NCBI RefSeq assembly: GCF_030296835.1 | Contig: NZ_AP027922.1 | Span: 3,038,001 to 3,102,000 of the forward strand | Reading direction: 5' to 3' | From: Pseudoalteromonas sp. MM1 | GTDB taxonomy: Bacteria; Pseudomonadota; Gammaproteobacteria; Enterobacterales; Alteromonadaceae | DNA length: 64,000 nt | Part shown: positions 36,413-47,578 of the stretch, in pieces | How the letters are laid out: each line of letters starts with the position of its first letter | Numbering within the stretch: position 1 is the first letter of the stretch | Program-made: the position numbers and the translations under genes | The notes under the pieces: generated by a model | Told to the model about the DNA's origin: nothing | Database searches by the model: none | Seen by the model: the letters and a program-made list of their open reading frames with translations, nothing else

Positions 36413-37489
36413 TTATTTTCTCTTATTTGTTACTTGCTCACAGTGCGAGGCAACGCTTGCTGTGGCATCTAGAATGGCTTGCTGCTTAGCATTACTGGCC
36501 ATTTGTTTGATTAATATAGGCTTTGCCAAATACGGGTTTAATAGCTCAACTATTGAATCTTTATTAAACTGCGGCTGAGGCATTAAAAGCGCGCCATTTG
36601 CGGTTACTAAATACTTTGCGTTGGCGGTTTGATGATCGTCTACCGCATGTGGAAACGGCACAAACACAGCCATTTTACCCGCGGCGGCGATTTCACTAAC
36701 AGTCAGTGCACCTGCACGGCAAATAACAATATCGGCCCACGCGTAGGCGGCGTCCATATCATCTATAAATTCAGCAACTTTTAGGTCTTCATCTGCAATG
36801 TTGTTTTGCGCATACGCGCTTTGTACACCCTCAATATGGCCTTTGCCTGTTTGGTGCCACACTTTAATTGGCGCTGTTTTAGCAAGTAAATTAAACGCCT
36901 CTGGCAGTGTTTGGTTAAGCACTTGTGCGCCTAATGAGCCACCCACCACTAAAATATTAATAGGGCTTGAAACATCACGTTTAGCTACATTAGCAACGCT
37001 TGCACGTACTGGGTTTCCGACTAATTCGGCTTGCCCTGGTGCAAACGCGCTTGGAAATGCAGCAAGTACTCTATTAGCAAATTTTGCCAACCACTTGTTG
37101 CTCATTCCTGCCACTGCATTTTGCTCATGAATCACCAGTGGAATGCCTAAACTTTTAGCGGCAATGCCGGTTGGTCCGGTTACATAGCCGCCCATAGCAA
37201 GCACTACATCAGGTTGCTGAGATTTCAATACCTTACGCGCCTGCAATATTGCATTAATTACCATGAATGGGGCTTTAATAAGACGCTTAAAGCCATTACC
37301 GCGTACGCCCTTTACATTAATAAAATCAATCTCAATATTATGCTTTGGTACAACATCCGCTTCCATTCTGTCTGGCGTGCCTATCCAGCTTACTTGCCAG
37401 CCTTGCTCTTTTAAATAATCGGCTACAGCAATACCTGGGAATATATGCCCGCCTGTACCACCGGCCACAACTACTAATTTTTTACTCAT
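36413..37489 (-). CDS. murG: Lipid II synthase (GlcNAc transferase)
   Basis: Peripheral membrane glycosyltransferase that adds GlcNAc to lipid I to form lipid II. Its 358 residues carry VVAGGTGGHIFPGIAVA at the N-terminus, a central MGGYVTGPTGIAAKSLGIP, and CRAGALTVSEIAAAGK with FPHAVDDHQTANA in the donor-binding half. The start overlaps the ftsW stop by 4 bases. Confidence 0.98.
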   Translation of the reverse strand: MSKKLVVVAGGTGGHIFPGIAVADYLKEQGWQVSWIGTPDRMEADVVPKHNIEIDFINVKGVRGNGFKRLIKAPFMVINAILQARKVLKSQQPDVVLAMGGYVTGPTGIAAKSLGIPLVIHEQNAVAGMSNKWLAKFANRVLAAFPSAFAPGQAELVGNPVRASVANVAKRDVSSPINILVVGGSLGAQVLNQTLPEAFNLLAKTAPIKVWHQTGKGHIEGVQSAYAQNNIADEDLKVAEFIDDMDAAYAWADIVICRAGALTVSEIAAAGKMAVFVPFPHAVDDHQTANAKYLVTANGALLMPQPQFNKDSIVELLNPYLAKPILIKQMASNAKQQAILDATASVASHCEQVTNKRK

Positions 37490-38661
37490 CGCTTACCTCC
37501 GCGTGAGGTGGCTTGTTTGGTTGCCATTTTAGTTTCAAAATCAACACGCAATAAAATACCGGTGGCAATCGTCATTATTAACAAACTTGAGCCACCATAC
37601 GAAATAAACGGCAAGGTTAACCCTTTAGTTGGTAATAACCCCGCACTGGCGCCTACATTAACCATGGTTTGAAACGCAAACCAAATGCCAATAGCAAACG
37701 CAAAATAGCCTTCGTATTCTTTGCCACATTTTAAAGCTTGCTGGCCTATTAAAAGCGCCCTAAATACAAACACAGCCAATACACATAAAATACTTGCTAC
37801 ACCTACAAGGCCAAGCTCTTCACCTATAACGGCAAAAATAAAATCGTTATGTGCCTCGGGTAAATACTGTAACTTTTGCACACTGTTACCTAACCCTTGG
37901 CCAAACCAGCCGCCTTGGCTGTAGGCCATAAGCGACTGTACTAACTGATACCCTTTACCAAATGGGTCTTCCCAAGGGTCTAAAAAGCCCACCACTCGCG
38001 CCATTCTGTATGGCTCTACAATAATCAGTAATACAACAAGCCCTACGCCCGTTAAAATAAGTACAAAAAACTGCCACAGTTTTGCGCCAGCCAAAAATAA
38101 CAGCCCCACAGTTGTTACAAACATAACCACCACGGTTCCTAAATCTGGCTGTAGCAAAATAAGCAAGGCATACACTGCAAATACAGCAATGGGCTTAGCA
38201 AAGCCTTTAATATTTTCTTGTACTTCTTCGCGCTTTCTTACCAAGTAGCCTGCTATATAACTGAAAAAGTATAATTTAGCGGCTTCGGCCACCTGAAAAC
38301 CAACAGGTCCAATGGGAATCCAACGCTTAGCACCGTTGACTTCGCGACCTATTATTAACACCGCAATAAGCAGCACCATACCAAGCAGTAACAAATAAGG
38401 GTTTGAGCGTTTCCACCAATCCATAGGGACACTGGCGGCAATCCAAAACAAAATAAATGCCATTGCTAAAAACATGCTGTGGCGAATGGTAATATGGTAT
38501 GAGTTATCAAACAGCCTTTCGGCTGTAGGCATTGAGGCACTAGTCACCATTACAAAACCCACACCTATAAGCATTAACATGCAATAAAGCAGTGGCACAT
38601 CGTAAAGCTGTGCGGAGGGTTTTGGGGTGAGTGTTTCTTTTAAATCGGCAAAGGCAATCAT
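37486..38661 (-). CDS. ftsW: Septal peptidoglycan polymerase FtsW
   Basis: A SEDS-family integral membrane glycosyltransferase that works with FtsI at the septum. It has 391 residues with about ten membrane helices. AKLYFFSYIAGYLVRK, LQPDLGTVVVM and the late FISYGGSSLLIMTIATGILL are SEDS signatures. I chose ATG 38661, whose ATGA overlaps the murD stop. A longer frame to 38682 has no support. Confidence 0.97.
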   Translation of the reverse strand: MIAFADLKETLTPKPSAQLYDVPLLYCMLMLIGVGFVMVTSASMPTAERLFDNSYHITIRHSMFLAMAFILFWIAASVPMDWWKRSNPYLLLLGMVLLIAVLIIGREVNGAKRWIPIGPVGFQVAEAAKLYFFSYIAGYLVRKREEVQENIKGFAKPIAVFAVYALLILLQPDLGTVVVMFVTTVGLLFLAGAKLWQFFVLILTGVGLVVLLIIVEPYRMARVVGFLDPWEDPFGKGYQLVQSLMAYSQGGWFGQGLGNSVQKLQYLPEAHNDFIFAVIGEELGLVGVASILCVLAVFVFRALLIGQQALKCGKEYEGYFAFAIGIWFAFQTMVNVGASAGLLPTKGLTLPFISYGGSSLLIMTIATGILLRVDFETKMATKQATSRGGKR

Positions 38662-39992
38662 AGCTGCCCTTCCATTACACATTGCACAAAATCATCACCG
38701 CGTTGCATGTAGTTGTTGTACATATCAATGCTGGCACAGGCAGGCGCAAGTAATACAATGTCACCGCGTTTACTAAGTACTTTTGCAAGTGCCACGGCCT
38801 CTTGCATATTATTTACTAAGTGCGATTTACTGGTAAGTGCAGCAAGTTTATCTGCATCTTTACCAAAGCATACAAATGCTTTTACATGGCTTTTTATATA
38901 TGGCTTTAACGCACTTATATCAGCGCCTTTAGCATCACCACCGGCTATTACAATCAGGTTTTCTTGATCTGAGGCCAAACTATCTATTGCCGCTATAGTC
39001 GCGCCCACATTAGTGGCTTTAGAGTCGTTAAAGTATTGAACACCATTTTGCTCATCTACAAACTGACAACGGTGGGCTAAACCATTAAATTGGCTAAGCG
39101 CCGCTGTGTACTGTTCTTTACTAATATCAAACGGGCTTAATAACGCCATAACCGCCAGTGTATTTAAGTGATTGTGCTTGCCAACTACCGCAAGCGTGCT
39201 AACAGGTAAATATGCCTCGCCTTTTACTATAAAATGCAGCTCATTATTGCGCTCAGCTAAGTGGTAATCACCTTGGTCGGTGCCAAAGCTCATTTGCGGC
39301 GCTAAAGAGCGACTAATAGGTTTAGTTTGAATGTCATCTGCGTTGGTTACTAAAAGCTCAGCATTGTTATATATGCTTAATTTTGAGTCGATATAGGCTT
39401 GGTAGCTGTCGTAACGATCTAAATGATCTTCAGATATATTTAATACAGTGGCGCTAATTGGTTTTAAGCTTGAGCTGGTATCGAGTTGAAAGCTTGAAAG
39501 TTCCAGCACAAACACATCAAAATCATCGCTTAATAGATCAAGTACCGCAGTGCCAATATTGCCACCTAATGCCACTTTGTAACCTGCAGCTTTTAGTACC
39601 TCGTAAGCTAAGGTAACAACCGTTGATTTACCGTTAGATCCAGTGACAGCAACAACCGGTTTTGTATTTATACGAGCAAACAGCTCAACATCACCAATTA
39701 CTTCAACGCCTGACTCTATTGCTTGAGCAATTGCAGGAATTTTTAAACTAAGCCCGGGGCTTATGATGATCATGTCGGTTTTACAAAGTGCGGCGCTACC
39801 TAAGTCACCAAAATGCGTATTAAGATCAGGAGCATGCTCTTTTAGCCAATCCATACCTGGTGGCGCAACACGGCTATCAACGACCTTTGGTACAAAACCA
39901 TGAGATAATAAAAAACGCACAATGCCCAGACCGGTTACACCGAGTCCGAGCACTGTTATATGTTTGTTTTTTATCTCGTTTAAATACTGCAT
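38658..39992 (-). CDS. murD: UDP-MurNAc-L-alanine--D-glutamate ligase
   Basis: Adds D-glutamate to UDP-MurNAc-L-Ala. It has 444 residues. The N-terminal TVLGLGVTGLGIVRFLLSHG, the P-loop AVTGSNGKSTVVTLAY (near residue 110) and LAPACASIDMYNNYMQRGDD near the end are typical. The start abuts the mraY stop without a gap, and the end overlaps ftsW by 4 bases. Confidence 0.97.
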   Translation of the reverse strand: MQYLNEIKNKHITVLGLGVTGLGIVRFLLSHGFVPKVVDSRVAPPGMDWLKEHAPDLNTHFGDLGSAALCKTDMIIISPGLSLKIPAIAQAIESGVEVIGDVELFARINTKPVVAVTGSNGKSTVVTLAYEVLKAAGYKVALGGNIGTAVLDLLSDDFDVFVLELSSFQLDTSSSLKPISATVLNISEDHLDRYDSYQAYIDSKLSIYNNAELLVTNADDIQTKPISRSLAPQMSFGTDQGDYHLAERNNELHFIVKGEAYLPVSTLAVVGKHNHLNTLAVMALLSPFDISKEQYTAALSQFNGLAHRCQFVDEQNGVQYFNDSKATNVGATIAAIDSLASDQENLIVIAGGDAKGADISALKPYIKSHVKAFVCFGKDADKLAALTSKSHLVNNMQEAVALAKVLSKRGDIVLLAPACASIDMYNNYMQRGDDFVQCVMEGQL

Positions 39993-41075
39993 TTATCGAA
40001 TCTTTAATGTCGCAAGGCCAGCAAGTACTAGCACAATTGAAATTATCCAAAAGCGCACAATAACACGTGGCTCTGGCCAACCTTTTAGCTCGTAATGATG
40101 ATGAATCGGCGCCATTCTAAAAATGCGCTGTCCGCGTAGCTTGTATGAGCCAACCTGTAAAATTACCGATAAAGCTTCCATTACAAACACACCACCCATA
40201 ATAATAAGCAGTAGCTCTTGGCGTACTAAAATAGCAATAATGCCCAGCGCACCGCCAAGTGCTAGCGAGCCTACATCGCCCATAAATACTTGGGCTGGGT
40301 AAGTGTTAAACCATAAAAAACCTAACCCTGCGCCAACAATAGCGGTACACACAACCACTAACTCACTAGCCAGCGGTAAATGCGGGATATGTAAGTAAGC
40401 TGAAAAGTTAATATTACCGGTTAAATAAGCAATTATGGCCAGTGCAGCAGCCACTAAAATAGTCGGCACAATCGCCAAGCCATCTAAACCATCAGTCAGA
40501 TTTACCGCGTTTGAAGTTCCCACTAATGCAAAGTAAGTAATTACAATGTAAAACAAGCCCAATTGTGGCAATACATCTTTAAAAAATGGCACCACGAGTG
40601 AGGTTTCTGACGCTTGCGTACTCGTAGCATACAGTGCAGTTGCAACCACTAGAGCAATAACCGATTGCCAAAAATACTTCCATTTAGCGATTAACCCTTT
40701 AGGGTCTTTGCGTATTACTTTGCGGTAGTCATCTATAAAGCCCACTAAACCTAGCGAGCCAATTACAAATAAGGTTGCCCATACGTATTTATTTGATAAA
40801 TCAGCCCATAATAAAGTGCTGGTAAATATAGCGCCTAAAATAAGTAAGCCTCCCATAGTAGGAGTACCTTTTTTAGATAAGTGAGATTCTGGGCCATCAT
40901 CGCGCACTACTTGGCCAATTTGCATTTTTTGTAACGATCGAATGAGCTTAGGGCCAAAATAAAGCGACATCATTAGCGCTGTTAATATGCCTAAAATGGC
41001 ACGTAAGGTTAAATACGAAAATACATTAAAGCCACTGTAATATTGGGTTAAATACTCTGCCAGCCAAACTAACAT
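39993..41075 (-). CDS. mraY: Phospho-MurNAc-pentapeptide translocase MraY
   Basis: Integral membrane enzyme that transfers phospho-MurNAc-pentapeptide to undecaprenyl phosphate, forming lipid I. It has 360 residues and ten predicted membrane helices. The aspartate-rich [11 protein letters not shown] (near residue 195) and the cytoplasmic histidine loop [18 protein letters not shown] (near 325) are intact. The ATG overlaps the murF stop by one base. Confidence 0.98.
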   Translation of the reverse strand: MLVWLAEYLTQYYSGFNVFSYLTLRAILGILTALMMSLYFGPKLIRSLQKMQIGQVVRDDGPESHLSKKGTPTMGGLLILGAIFTSTLLWADLSNKYVWATLFVIGSLGLVGFIDDYRKVIRKDPKGLIAKWKYFWQSVIALVVATALYATSTQASETSLVVPFFKDVLPQLGLFYIVITYFALVGTSNAVNLTDGLDGLAIVPTILVAAALAIIAYLTGNINFSAYLHIPHLPLASELVVVCTAIVGAGLGFLWFNTYPAQVFMGDVGSLALGGALGIIAILVRQELLLIIMGGVFVMEALSVILQVGSYKLRGQRIFRMAPIHHHYELKGWPEPRVIVRFWIISIVLVLAGLATLKIR

Positions 41076-42457
41076 TATGATACTCCATTGATGGCTTGTT
41101 GCTGGCCATTTACTAAATCGGTTACTAATAATTCCATGCGAGAACTGCGCGATCCTTTTACCACAAGTGTGGTTTTACTATTTGTATTATTAAGACTGGT
41201 TTGAATTTGCTTGAGCATCTCTTCACGGTTAGAAAAATGACGGTTTGGCTTATCAAAAACATCGCTTGCGTATTTACTTAACACGCCGAGTGTAAATAGC
41301 TCATCTATACCTTGCTGTTTTGCGTATTCACCTACTTCTTGATGGTAACTTCTGGCATCTTCGCCAAGCTCTCCCATATCCCCCAGTGCTAAAATACGGT
41401 GGCCTTGAATATCACTTAATAAATCAATGGCAGCTTTTACCGACTTAACATTAGCGTTGTAGGTATCATCAATAACAGTTAGCGAGTCGCTCACTTTAAT
41501 TAAATTTACTCGCCCTTTAACATCGCCCATGGTGGCAAGTGCAGTGGCTATTTCTTCAAGCGATACATCAAACTCACTGGTTAAAGCCGCGGCAATAAGC
41601 GCGTTGCTCACGTTGTGCTTACCTGGAAGTGCAAGTTTAACGGGTACTTTTTGATCTTGTGTACACAATAAAAAGCTCGCACGAGCGTTTTCGTCTAGGT
41701 TGATGTTTTCAGCCCAAATATCAAGCTTTTCAGTACTTGAAAAACACTTAACAGTGCGCCCTTTTAACTTATCAAGCCAGTATTGGCTAAATTCGCTATC
41801 ACAGTTAACAATGGCGACACCCTCGTCTTTTAGGCCATCAAAAATCTCACCTTTTGCTTTAGCAACGCCCATTAAGCTACCAAAGCCTTCTAAATGAGCA
41901 GCGGCAACATTGCACACCACAGCCACATCGGGTTTAGCCATGGCGGTTGTATAAGCAATTTCGCCTAAATGGTTGGCGCCAAGCTCTATAACAGCAAAAC
42001 GGTGCTGCGGCTCTAAACGTAATAGCGTAAGCGGCACGCCAATATCGTTATTAAAATTACCTTTTGTGGCGAGCACATCTCCGTGCACCGATAAAATAGC
42101 GGCGCACATTTCTTTTACCGTTGTTTTACCCACACTGCCTGTAATGGCAATAGTTTTAGGGTTAACCTGCGCCATAACTGCTGCACCTATATTGCCTAAT
42201 GCAATACGGGTGTCGTTAACAACAAACTGCGGTATATCTACATCAACTTTGTGCTGAACAATAACGCCTATAGCGCCTTTTTGTTTTGCGTCAGCAATAA
42301 ATTTATGGCCATCAAAATTAGGCCCTTTTAACGCTAAAAACACCTCACCTTTGCAAATACTGCGGGTATCGGTATTAATATTTACTACATTAAGATTATC
42401 ACCTAGATAATCGGTTGCTAGCACATTAGCCAGCCAATCAAAGTCCATTGGGATCAT
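41075..42457 (-). CDS. murF: UDP-MurNAc-tripeptide--D-Ala-D-Ala ligase
   Basis: Adds the D-Ala-D-Ala dipeptide to complete the UDP-MurNAc-pentapeptide. It has 460 residues from ATG 42457, which overlaps the murE stop in ATGA. A longer frame to 42514 lies inside murE and was rejected. The P-loop is [14 protein letters not shown], and [14 protein letters not shown] and [15 protein letters not shown] are family motifs. Confidence 0.97.
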   Translation of the reverse strand: MIPMDFDWLANVLATDYLGDNLNVVNINTDTRSICKGEVFLALKGPNFDGHKFIADAKQKGAIGVIVQHKVDVDIPQFVVNDTRIALGNIGAAVMAQVNPKTIAITGSVGKTTVKEMCAAILSVHGDVLATKGNFNNDIGVPLTLLRLEPQHRFAVIELGANHLGEIAYTTAMAKPDVAVVCNVAAAHLEGFGSLMGVAKAKGEIFDGLKDEGVAIVNCDSEFSQYWLDKLKGRTVKCFSSTEKLDIWAENINLDENARASFLLCTQDQKVPVKLALPGKHNVSNALIAAALTSEFDVSLEEIATALATMGDVKGRVNLIKVSDSLTVIDDTYNANVKSVKAAIDLLSDIQGHRILALGDMGELGEDARSYHQEVGEYAKQQGIDELFTLGVLSKYASDVFDKPNRHFSNREEMLKQIQTSLNNTNSKTTLVVKGSRSSRMELLVTDLVNGQQQAINGVS

Positions 42458-43932
42458 TGAGTTATCCCTCTTACTGCTTTTTTTAGTTGTTCTTTTACAT
42501 AACTGCGATCGCAAAAGTCGATACGTTGATCGCCAATAATTTGGTAATCCTCGTGGCCTTTGCCGGCAATTAAAATAACGTCATCCGCATTTGCATTCTC
42601 TATTGCATAGCGAATGGCTTTTGCTCTGTCTGCCTCTAAATGAGCTTTTTCAGGCTGCGATAAACCCGCTGCCACATCTGCTAAAATAGCATCTGGATTT
42701 TCTGAACGCGGATTGTCGCTGGTAACAATCACCTTATCTGCATTTTGTTCTGCCGCTTGCGCCATTAAAGCACGCTTGCCTTTATCTCTGTCGCCGCCAC
42801 AGCCAAAAACACAGCTAACCCCACCAGGCACATGCTTTTGTAATGCTTGTAAAGCCAGAGCAAGTGCATCTGGAGTATGGGCGTAATCAACAACGCACGT
42901 TGGTAAATTCGCTTCGCTAAACGCTTGCATACGCCCCGCAACGGGGTGTAAATGTGCGCATCCAGCAGCTAATTGCTCAAGCGGGTAACCAAGCCCTAGC
43001 AATGTTGCCAGTGCTGCGGTTAAATTATATAAGTTAAACTCACCAAATAGAGGCGATGTTACGCTAATATCACCCCAACTTGTGTTCAATTGCGCCGAAA
43101 TACCACTTTTAGAATATTCCACATCAGAAAAATACACATAACGCGCATCTTGCGGCGCTAAATTTTTCCGGCCATAGCAAATTAGGTTATTAAAATTGTA
43201 TTTTTCTAGCCATTGCTCTGCTTGGCCATCGTCTTGATTTAATACCACAAGTTCTGGCTCAAAATCGCGAAACAGCATTAGCTTAGCGTCGCCATAACTT
43301 GCCATATCACCATGGTAATCAAGGTGATCACGCGATAAATTAGTAAACACCGCTGCTTTAAATTGGCATTGAGCCACACGCTGCTGCACTAATCCGTGCG
43401 ATGAGACCTCCATCGCTACAAGCTTTTTTTGCTGCTGCTTTAAGTCATGCAATATGTGCTGCAAGTCAACAGCCGAAGGCGTGGTATTAATAAGTGGCGT
43501 TAGTGTATCTGGGTGGCCATAGCCTAATGTGCCTATAATGGCCGAAGGAGTACTACAAAACTGCGCTAAATGCGCCATCATGGCTGTTGTTGTTGATTTA
43601 CCATTAGTGCCCGTTACACCAATTAAATCGAGAGATTGGCTTGGGTTTTCATAAAATTGGCTTGCCAGCTCTGGGAGTTTTTTATCAAGCTCAGTTACTA
43701 GATAAAGAGGCTCAAATTCAACGTCAAATTCGCACAGTCTATCGGCAATAATGGCTGTAGCGCCATTTTCAATTGCTTTGGCAATAAACTGTCCGCCATC
43801 AAGTGCATGGCCTTTTATCGCCACAAAAACATCACCGGGCGTTACCTCACGGCTATCAAGGCGCAAATCTTTAACTAGCTGCGAAGGTGCATCTATGTCG
43901 ATATATTTTAAAATAGCCTTTAAATCACGCAT
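42454..43932 (-). CDS. murE: UDP-MurNAc-dipeptide--diaminopimelate ligase
   Basis: Adds the third amino acid of the peptidoglycan stem. Its 492 residues include the P-loop GVTGTNGKSTTTAMMAHL (near residue 106). SDNPRSENPDAI (near 410) has the DNPR motif that selects meso-diaminopimelate, as expected in a Gram-negative bacterium. It overlaps ftsI by 8 bases at its start and murF by 4 at its end. Confidence 0.98.
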   Translation of the reverse strand: MRDLKAILKYIDIDAPSQLVKDLRLDSREVTPGDVFVAIKGHALDGGQFIAKAIENGATAIIADRLCEFDVEFEPLYLVTELDKKLPELASQFYENPSQSLDLIGVTGTNGKSTTTAMMAHLAQFCSTPSAIIGTLGYGHPDTLTPLINTTPSAVDLQHILHDLKQQQKKLVAMEVSSHGLVQQRVAQCQFKAAVFTNLSRDHLDYHGDMASYGDAKLMLFRDFEPELVVLNQDDGQAEQWLEKYNFNNLICYGRKNLAPQDARYVYFSDVEYSKSGISAQLNTSWGDISVTSPLFGEFNLYNLTAALATLLGLGYPLEQLAAGCAHLHPVAGRMQAFSEANLPTCVVDYAHTPDALALALQALQKHVPGGVSCVFGCGGDRDKGKRALMAQAAEQNADKVIVTSDNPRSENPDAILADVAAGLSQPEKAHLEADRAKAIRYAIENANADDVILIAGKGHEDYQIIGDQRIDFCDRSYVKEQLKKAVRGITQ

Positions 43933-45742
43933 CGTTATCTTTACCTTTTACGTAGGCCACTTCTTCCTTATCAGGGGCTACGTTTAATATTCTTAATGCG
44001 TTAGAGACGATTTCTGCAAATGCAGGGCCTGCGGTGGCACCTCCATAGTACACATCGCCACCGGGCTCATTTATCATCACTACCACAGCCAAGCGTGGGT
44101 TACTTGCCGGCGCTACACCTGCAAAATAACCTACGTATTCATCACCGTAACCACCAGCAACTGCTTTTTTAGATGTACCAGTTTTACCAGCTGCGCGGTA
44201 GCCATCAACTTTAACGTTTCGGGCTGTACCGTCTTTTTCAAACACGCTTTCCATCATGTGAACAACGGCTTCTACGTCTTTTTGTTTAAAAATACGTTCG
44301 CCTTCTGGCACACCGTCTTGCTTTAAAATTGTAAGTGGACGGTTAATTCCACCGGCACCTAACATGGTGTAAAAACGGGCCATTTGCGCCGTACTTACCG
44401 AAATAGCATAGCCAAACGATAACGTAGCAATTTCAAAATCAGACCAGCGGCGGTTTGGGTAAAATAAGCCGCTGCTTTCGCCAACCATACCTGTGCCCGT
44501 ATCGCTACCAAACCCCACTTTTTGATATAAACCAACTAAGTAATCTTTAGGTACTTGTTGCGTTACTTTAGCCACGCCCATGTTTGATGAGTACTTTAAA
44601 ATTTCGCGAAGCGTCATTTCACCGTGGTTACGGGTATCTTTTACTAAACTGCCGCCTAAACGCATCCAACCTGGGTAGGTATCAATGGTGTCGTCGGCTT
44701 TAATTGCGCCGTAGTCTAGCCCAGCTAAAATGGCTAGTGGCTTAACGGTTGAGCCTGGTTCAAACAAATCGGTAATTGCGCGATTGCGGCGTTTATGTGG
44801 TTGTGCATCGTTCAAATTATTTGGATTAAATGATGGGCTATTTACCATGGCTAATACTTCACCGGTTTTAACATCCACCACCATGGCTGACCCCGAGGTC
44901 GCTTTATACGTTAGTACGGCAGATTTTACTGCTTTATAAGCAATCGCTTGAATACGTTGGTCAATACTTAGCTGAATGTTTTCAGGCTCTACACGCTCAC
45001 GCTCATCTAATACTTCAACTTCGCGACCTTGGGCATCTTTACGAATAGTGCGGCGACCTTCTTCGCCTGTAAGGGCATTTTCGTAAAGTTTTTCAATACC
45101 TTCTATGCCTTTTCCATCAATGTTTGTAAAACCTATGATGTGCGCGGTTACCTCACCCGCTGGGTAATAACGTTTAGACTCATCTAACAAGTGAATACCC
45201 GGTAAGCGTAATTGGCTAATGTAGTTGGCAACAGCAGGGGTTACTTGGCGCTTTAAATACACAAAACGACGGGTGGGATCGTTTAATAAACGCGAATTTA
45301 CTTTTTTAGGATCGATACGCAATACATCTGCCAGCTCACGCCAACGCAGGTCATTTGCATAATAAACAGAGGTACGCTTATCAAGCTCAGCGGCATTTTC
45401 AGCAAGCGTTTTATGATCTTCACCGTTTTTACGCGCCTGTTTTATAACTTTAGCAACAAGTGACTTATGCAATGCTTTAGGATCGGCATACACACTGACT
45501 ACAGGCACACTTACAGCAAGCTCTTTACCTTGACGATCGAAGATCATACCGCGTTGCACATGTAGTTTTTCAACTCGTACGGTGCGTTTATCGCTTTCTG
45601 AACGGGCTTTATCTGGCTCAATAACTTGTAAATAGGCAGCACGCGACACCAGTGTTACAAACACTAAAAACACCACAGTGCACACCAACATAAAGCGCCA
45701 TGTGATTAAGTTATTGACCTGTTTTTTGCCGCGATTTCTCAT
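43925..45742 (-). CDS. ftsI: Septal transpeptidase FtsI (PBP3)
   Basis: Class B penicillin-binding protein that crosslinks septal peptidoglycan. It has 605 residues: a short cytoplasmic end, one membrane anchor (FMLVCTVVFLVFVTLVSRAA), a pedestal domain and a transpeptidase domain. The catalytic motifs are SxxK in EPGSTVKPLA (near residue 305), SxN in KYSSNMG and KTG in AAGKTGTSKK. It partners with FtsW and FtsL. It overlaps ftsL by 4 bases. Confidence 0.98.
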   Translation of the reverse strand: MRNRGKKQVNNLITWRFMLVCTVVFLVFVTLVSRAAYLQVIEPDKARSESDKRTVRVEKLHVQRGMIFDRQGKELAVSVPVVSVYADPKALHKSLVAKVIKQARKNGEDHKTLAENAAELDKRTSVYYANDLRWRELADVLRIDPKKVNSRLLNDPTRRFVYLKRQVTPAVANYISQLRLPGIHLLDESKRYYPAGEVTAHIIGFTNIDGKGIEGIEKLYENALTGEEGRRTIRKDAQGREVEVLDERERVEPENIQLSIDQRIQAIAYKAVKSAVLTYKATSGSAMVVDVKTGEVLAMVNSPSFNPNNLNDAQPHKRRNRAITDLFEPGSTVKPLAILAGLDYGAIKADDTIDTYPGWMRLGGSLVKDTRNHGEMTLREILKYSSNMGVAKVTQQVPKDYLVGLYQKVGFGSDTGTGMVGESSGLFYPNRRWSDFEIATLSFGYAISVSTAQMARFYTMLGAGGINRPLTILKQDGVPEGERIFKQKDVEAVVHMMESVFEKDGTARNVKVDGYRAAGKTGTSKKAVAGGYGDEYVGYFAGVAPASNPRLAVVVMINEPGGDVYYGGATAGPAFAEIVSNALRILNVAPDKEEVAYVKGKDNDA

Positions 45743-46065
45743 TGTATTATTATTACCTGTTCGTCCTGACTGGTAGGGCGCTTCATTTCAAGCTGTGTAG
45801 TAGCCACTTCTTCAATGCGCGCATGCTGCGAATAGAACTCTTCTTCTACAAGTAAATAGCGCCACTCTAAATCAAGTTCATCACGCTCTTGTAACAGCGT
45901 GTCTTGTTTAATTAGCTGCGCACGGGCAGAGTGTGTAACCTGTACTACCGCTAGGCTTGAAGCGAATATCACAACCAACAAGGCCGAGGTTAGCTTATTA
46001 GCTCCTAGGCCTTTTAATATTTCTAAAAATAAATTGGGTTGGCGATTATTCGCTTTAGTGTTCAT
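45739..46065 (-). CDS. ftsL: Cell division protein FtsL
   Basis: A small bitopic divisome protein that forms a complex with FtsB and FtsQ and activates FtsW-FtsI. The 108 residues have one membrane helix ([19 protein letters not shown], about 26-45) and then a periplasmic coiled coil ([20 protein letters not shown]). FtsL diverges fast, so position between rsmH and ftsI supports the call. It overlaps both neighbours by 4 bases. Confidence 0.93.
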   Translation of the reverse strand: MNTKANNRQPNLFLEILKGLGANKLTSALLVVIFASSLAVVQVTHSARAQLIKQDTLLQERDELDLEWRYLLVEEEFYSQHARIEEVATTQLEMKRPTSQDEQVIIIQ

Positions 46066-47000
46066 CCAAGCCTCTGTGCAATCCTAAGTACTGAGCTGCG
46101 AGAGCGTGGATTACGCTCAATTTCTTCAGCACTTGGTTTAATAGCTTTACCCACTGCTTTTAACGTCAGGTTTTTATTTATTTGTGCGTCGGTTAAAGGC
46201 AGACCTCTGGGTATCGCTTCTCCCTTACTCTGTTTTCTAATAAATTGCTTCACAATTCTGTCTTCAAGTGAATGAAACGAAATAACCACTAAACGTCCAC
46301 CTGGCTTTAATACTTTTACAGCAGCTTGCAGTGCGGTTTGGATTTCTTCTAACTCACTGTTTATGTAAATTCTGATTGCCTGAAATGTACGTGTGGCTGG
46401 GTGTTTAAATTTATCTTTAACGGGCACCGCTTCATCGACTAAATCGGCAAGTTGCTTAGTTGTGGTAATAGGCGTGTGCTCTCTTACCTCAAGTACTTTG
46501 TGGGCAATACGCTTACCAAACTTTTCTTCACCGTAGGTTTTAATTACATGGGTAATGTCTTCAAGCTCAGCTTCGGCTAGCCACTGCGCTGCGCTGCGCC
46601 CACTTGTTGGGTCCATGCGCATATCAAGCGGGCCATCTTTCATAAAGCTAAAGCCACGCTCTGCGTCATCAAGCTGGGGGGAGGACACGCCAATATCTAA
46701 TAAAATGCCATCAACTTTACCTAACAGATCGTTTTGCTCTGCAACATCGTATAAGTTAGAAAAGCGAGTGTGAGCTATAGCAAAGCGAGCATCATCGGCA
46801 AATTTTTCAGCCGATTTTATTGCTTGTGGGTCTTGATCAATGGCCTGTAAACGTCCTTGCTCACCAAGTCGAGCAAGTATTTGACCTGAGTGTCCGCCAC
46901 GTCCAAAAGTCCCATCCATGTATATGCCGTCTGGCTTAATTGCAAGAGCATCGATGGTTTCGTCCATTAATACGGATACGTGTTCAAATTGCGCAGTCAT
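46062..47000 (-). CDS. rsmH: 16S rRNA (cytosine-N4)-methyltransferase
   Basis: Methylates N4 of C1402 in 16S rRNA using SAM. The 312 residues begin [14 protein letters not shown]. The SAM-binding [34 protein letters not shown] and the late [16 protein letters not shown] are diagnostic. It follows mraZ by 28 bases and overlaps ftsL by 4, the usual dcw start. Confidence 0.98.
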   Translation of the reverse strand: MTAQFEHVSVLMDETIDALAIKPDGIYMDGTFGRGGHSGQILARLGEQGRLQAIDQDPQAIKSAEKFADDARFAIAHTRFSNLYDVAEQNDLLGKVDGILLDIGVSSPQLDDAERGFSFMKDGPLDMRMDPTSGRSAAQWLAEAELEDITHVIKTYGEEKFGKRIAHKVLEVREHTPITTTKQLADLVDEAVPVKDKFKHPATRTFQAIRIYINSELEEIQTALQAAVKVLKPGGRLVVISFHSLEDRIVKQFIRKQSKGEAIPRGLPLTDAQINKNLTLKAVGKAIKPSAEEIERNPRSRSSVLRIAQRLG

Positions 47001-47028
47001 TAGCTTGTGTTTGCCTTTTTTAGTGCCG

Positions 47029-47487
47029 TTAGAGTGTGAAATTATCTAAATCTTGGTTTGCTTCAAAATCGCCGAGCCTTTCCAGCTCAGTGTCTTGGCG
47101 CATTTGTTCGTGCCAACGCGCTTCATCCCAAATTTCAAATTTATTCATTAAACCAACTAGCATGATCTTTTTGCCAAGTTCTGCGTGGCTACGCAATGAA
47201 GGCGCCAGCAAAATTCGACCATTTTTATCAAGTTGATACTCTGTGGCATTACCTAACAACATACGTTGCATTCGGCGAGCGCGTGGATTCATATTAGAGA
47301 TTTTAGACAAGCGGCTTTCTATTTCTTGCCACTGTGCAAGAGGATACAACCATAAACACGGTTCGTTTAGCGCAATGGTACATATAACCGTTCCTTGATC
47401 TTCAGACAGCAGTTCGTCTCGGTACTTAGTCGGTACCGCAAAACGTCCTTTATCATCCAAGCTCAGTGAACTAGCGCCACGAAACAT
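47029..47487 (-). CDS. mraZ: Transcriptional regulator MraZ
   Basis: DNA-binding protein of two AbrB-like SpoVT domains that represses the dcw promoter. It has 152 residues and begins [19 protein letters not shown]. The second repeat reads [19 protein letters not shown]. It is the first gene of the cluster. Upstream are five TGG half-sites spaced exactly 10 bases apart, the expected type of MraZ operator, so autoregulation is likely. Confidence 0.97.
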   Translation of the reverse strand: MFRGASSLSLDDKGRFAVPTKYRDELLSEDQGTVICTIALNEPCLWLYPLAQWQEIESRLSKISNMNPRARRMQRMLLGNATEYQLDKNGRILLAPSLRSHAELGKKIMLVGLMNKFEIWDEARWHEQMRQDTELERLGDFEANQDLDNFTL

Positions 47488-47534
47488 AAAAAGCCTACTT
47501 TTAAATTGTGTAATCGAGTTTCGATTAATTTGAT

Positions 47535-47578
47535 CCAGTTAGATCCACTAAAAACCACTTTTTACCACAGTGCTCCAG
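47535..47578 (-). promoter_or_regulatory. mraZ: Putative MraZ operator: five phased TGG repeats
   Basis: On the plus strand CCAG/CCAC occurs at 47535, 47545, 47555, 47565 and 47575, so the minus (gene) strand carries five TGG units at an exact 10-base period between the promoter and mraZ. E. coli MraZ binds three TGGGN repeats with this spacing. The core three units here are GTGGT, GTGGT and GTGGA. The first unit overlaps the predicted -10 box. Confidence 0.75.

Noticed and set aside
42458..42514. N-terminal extension of murF
   Set aside because: It would overlap murE by about 60 bases. The ATGA overlap at 42457 is the normal coupled start.
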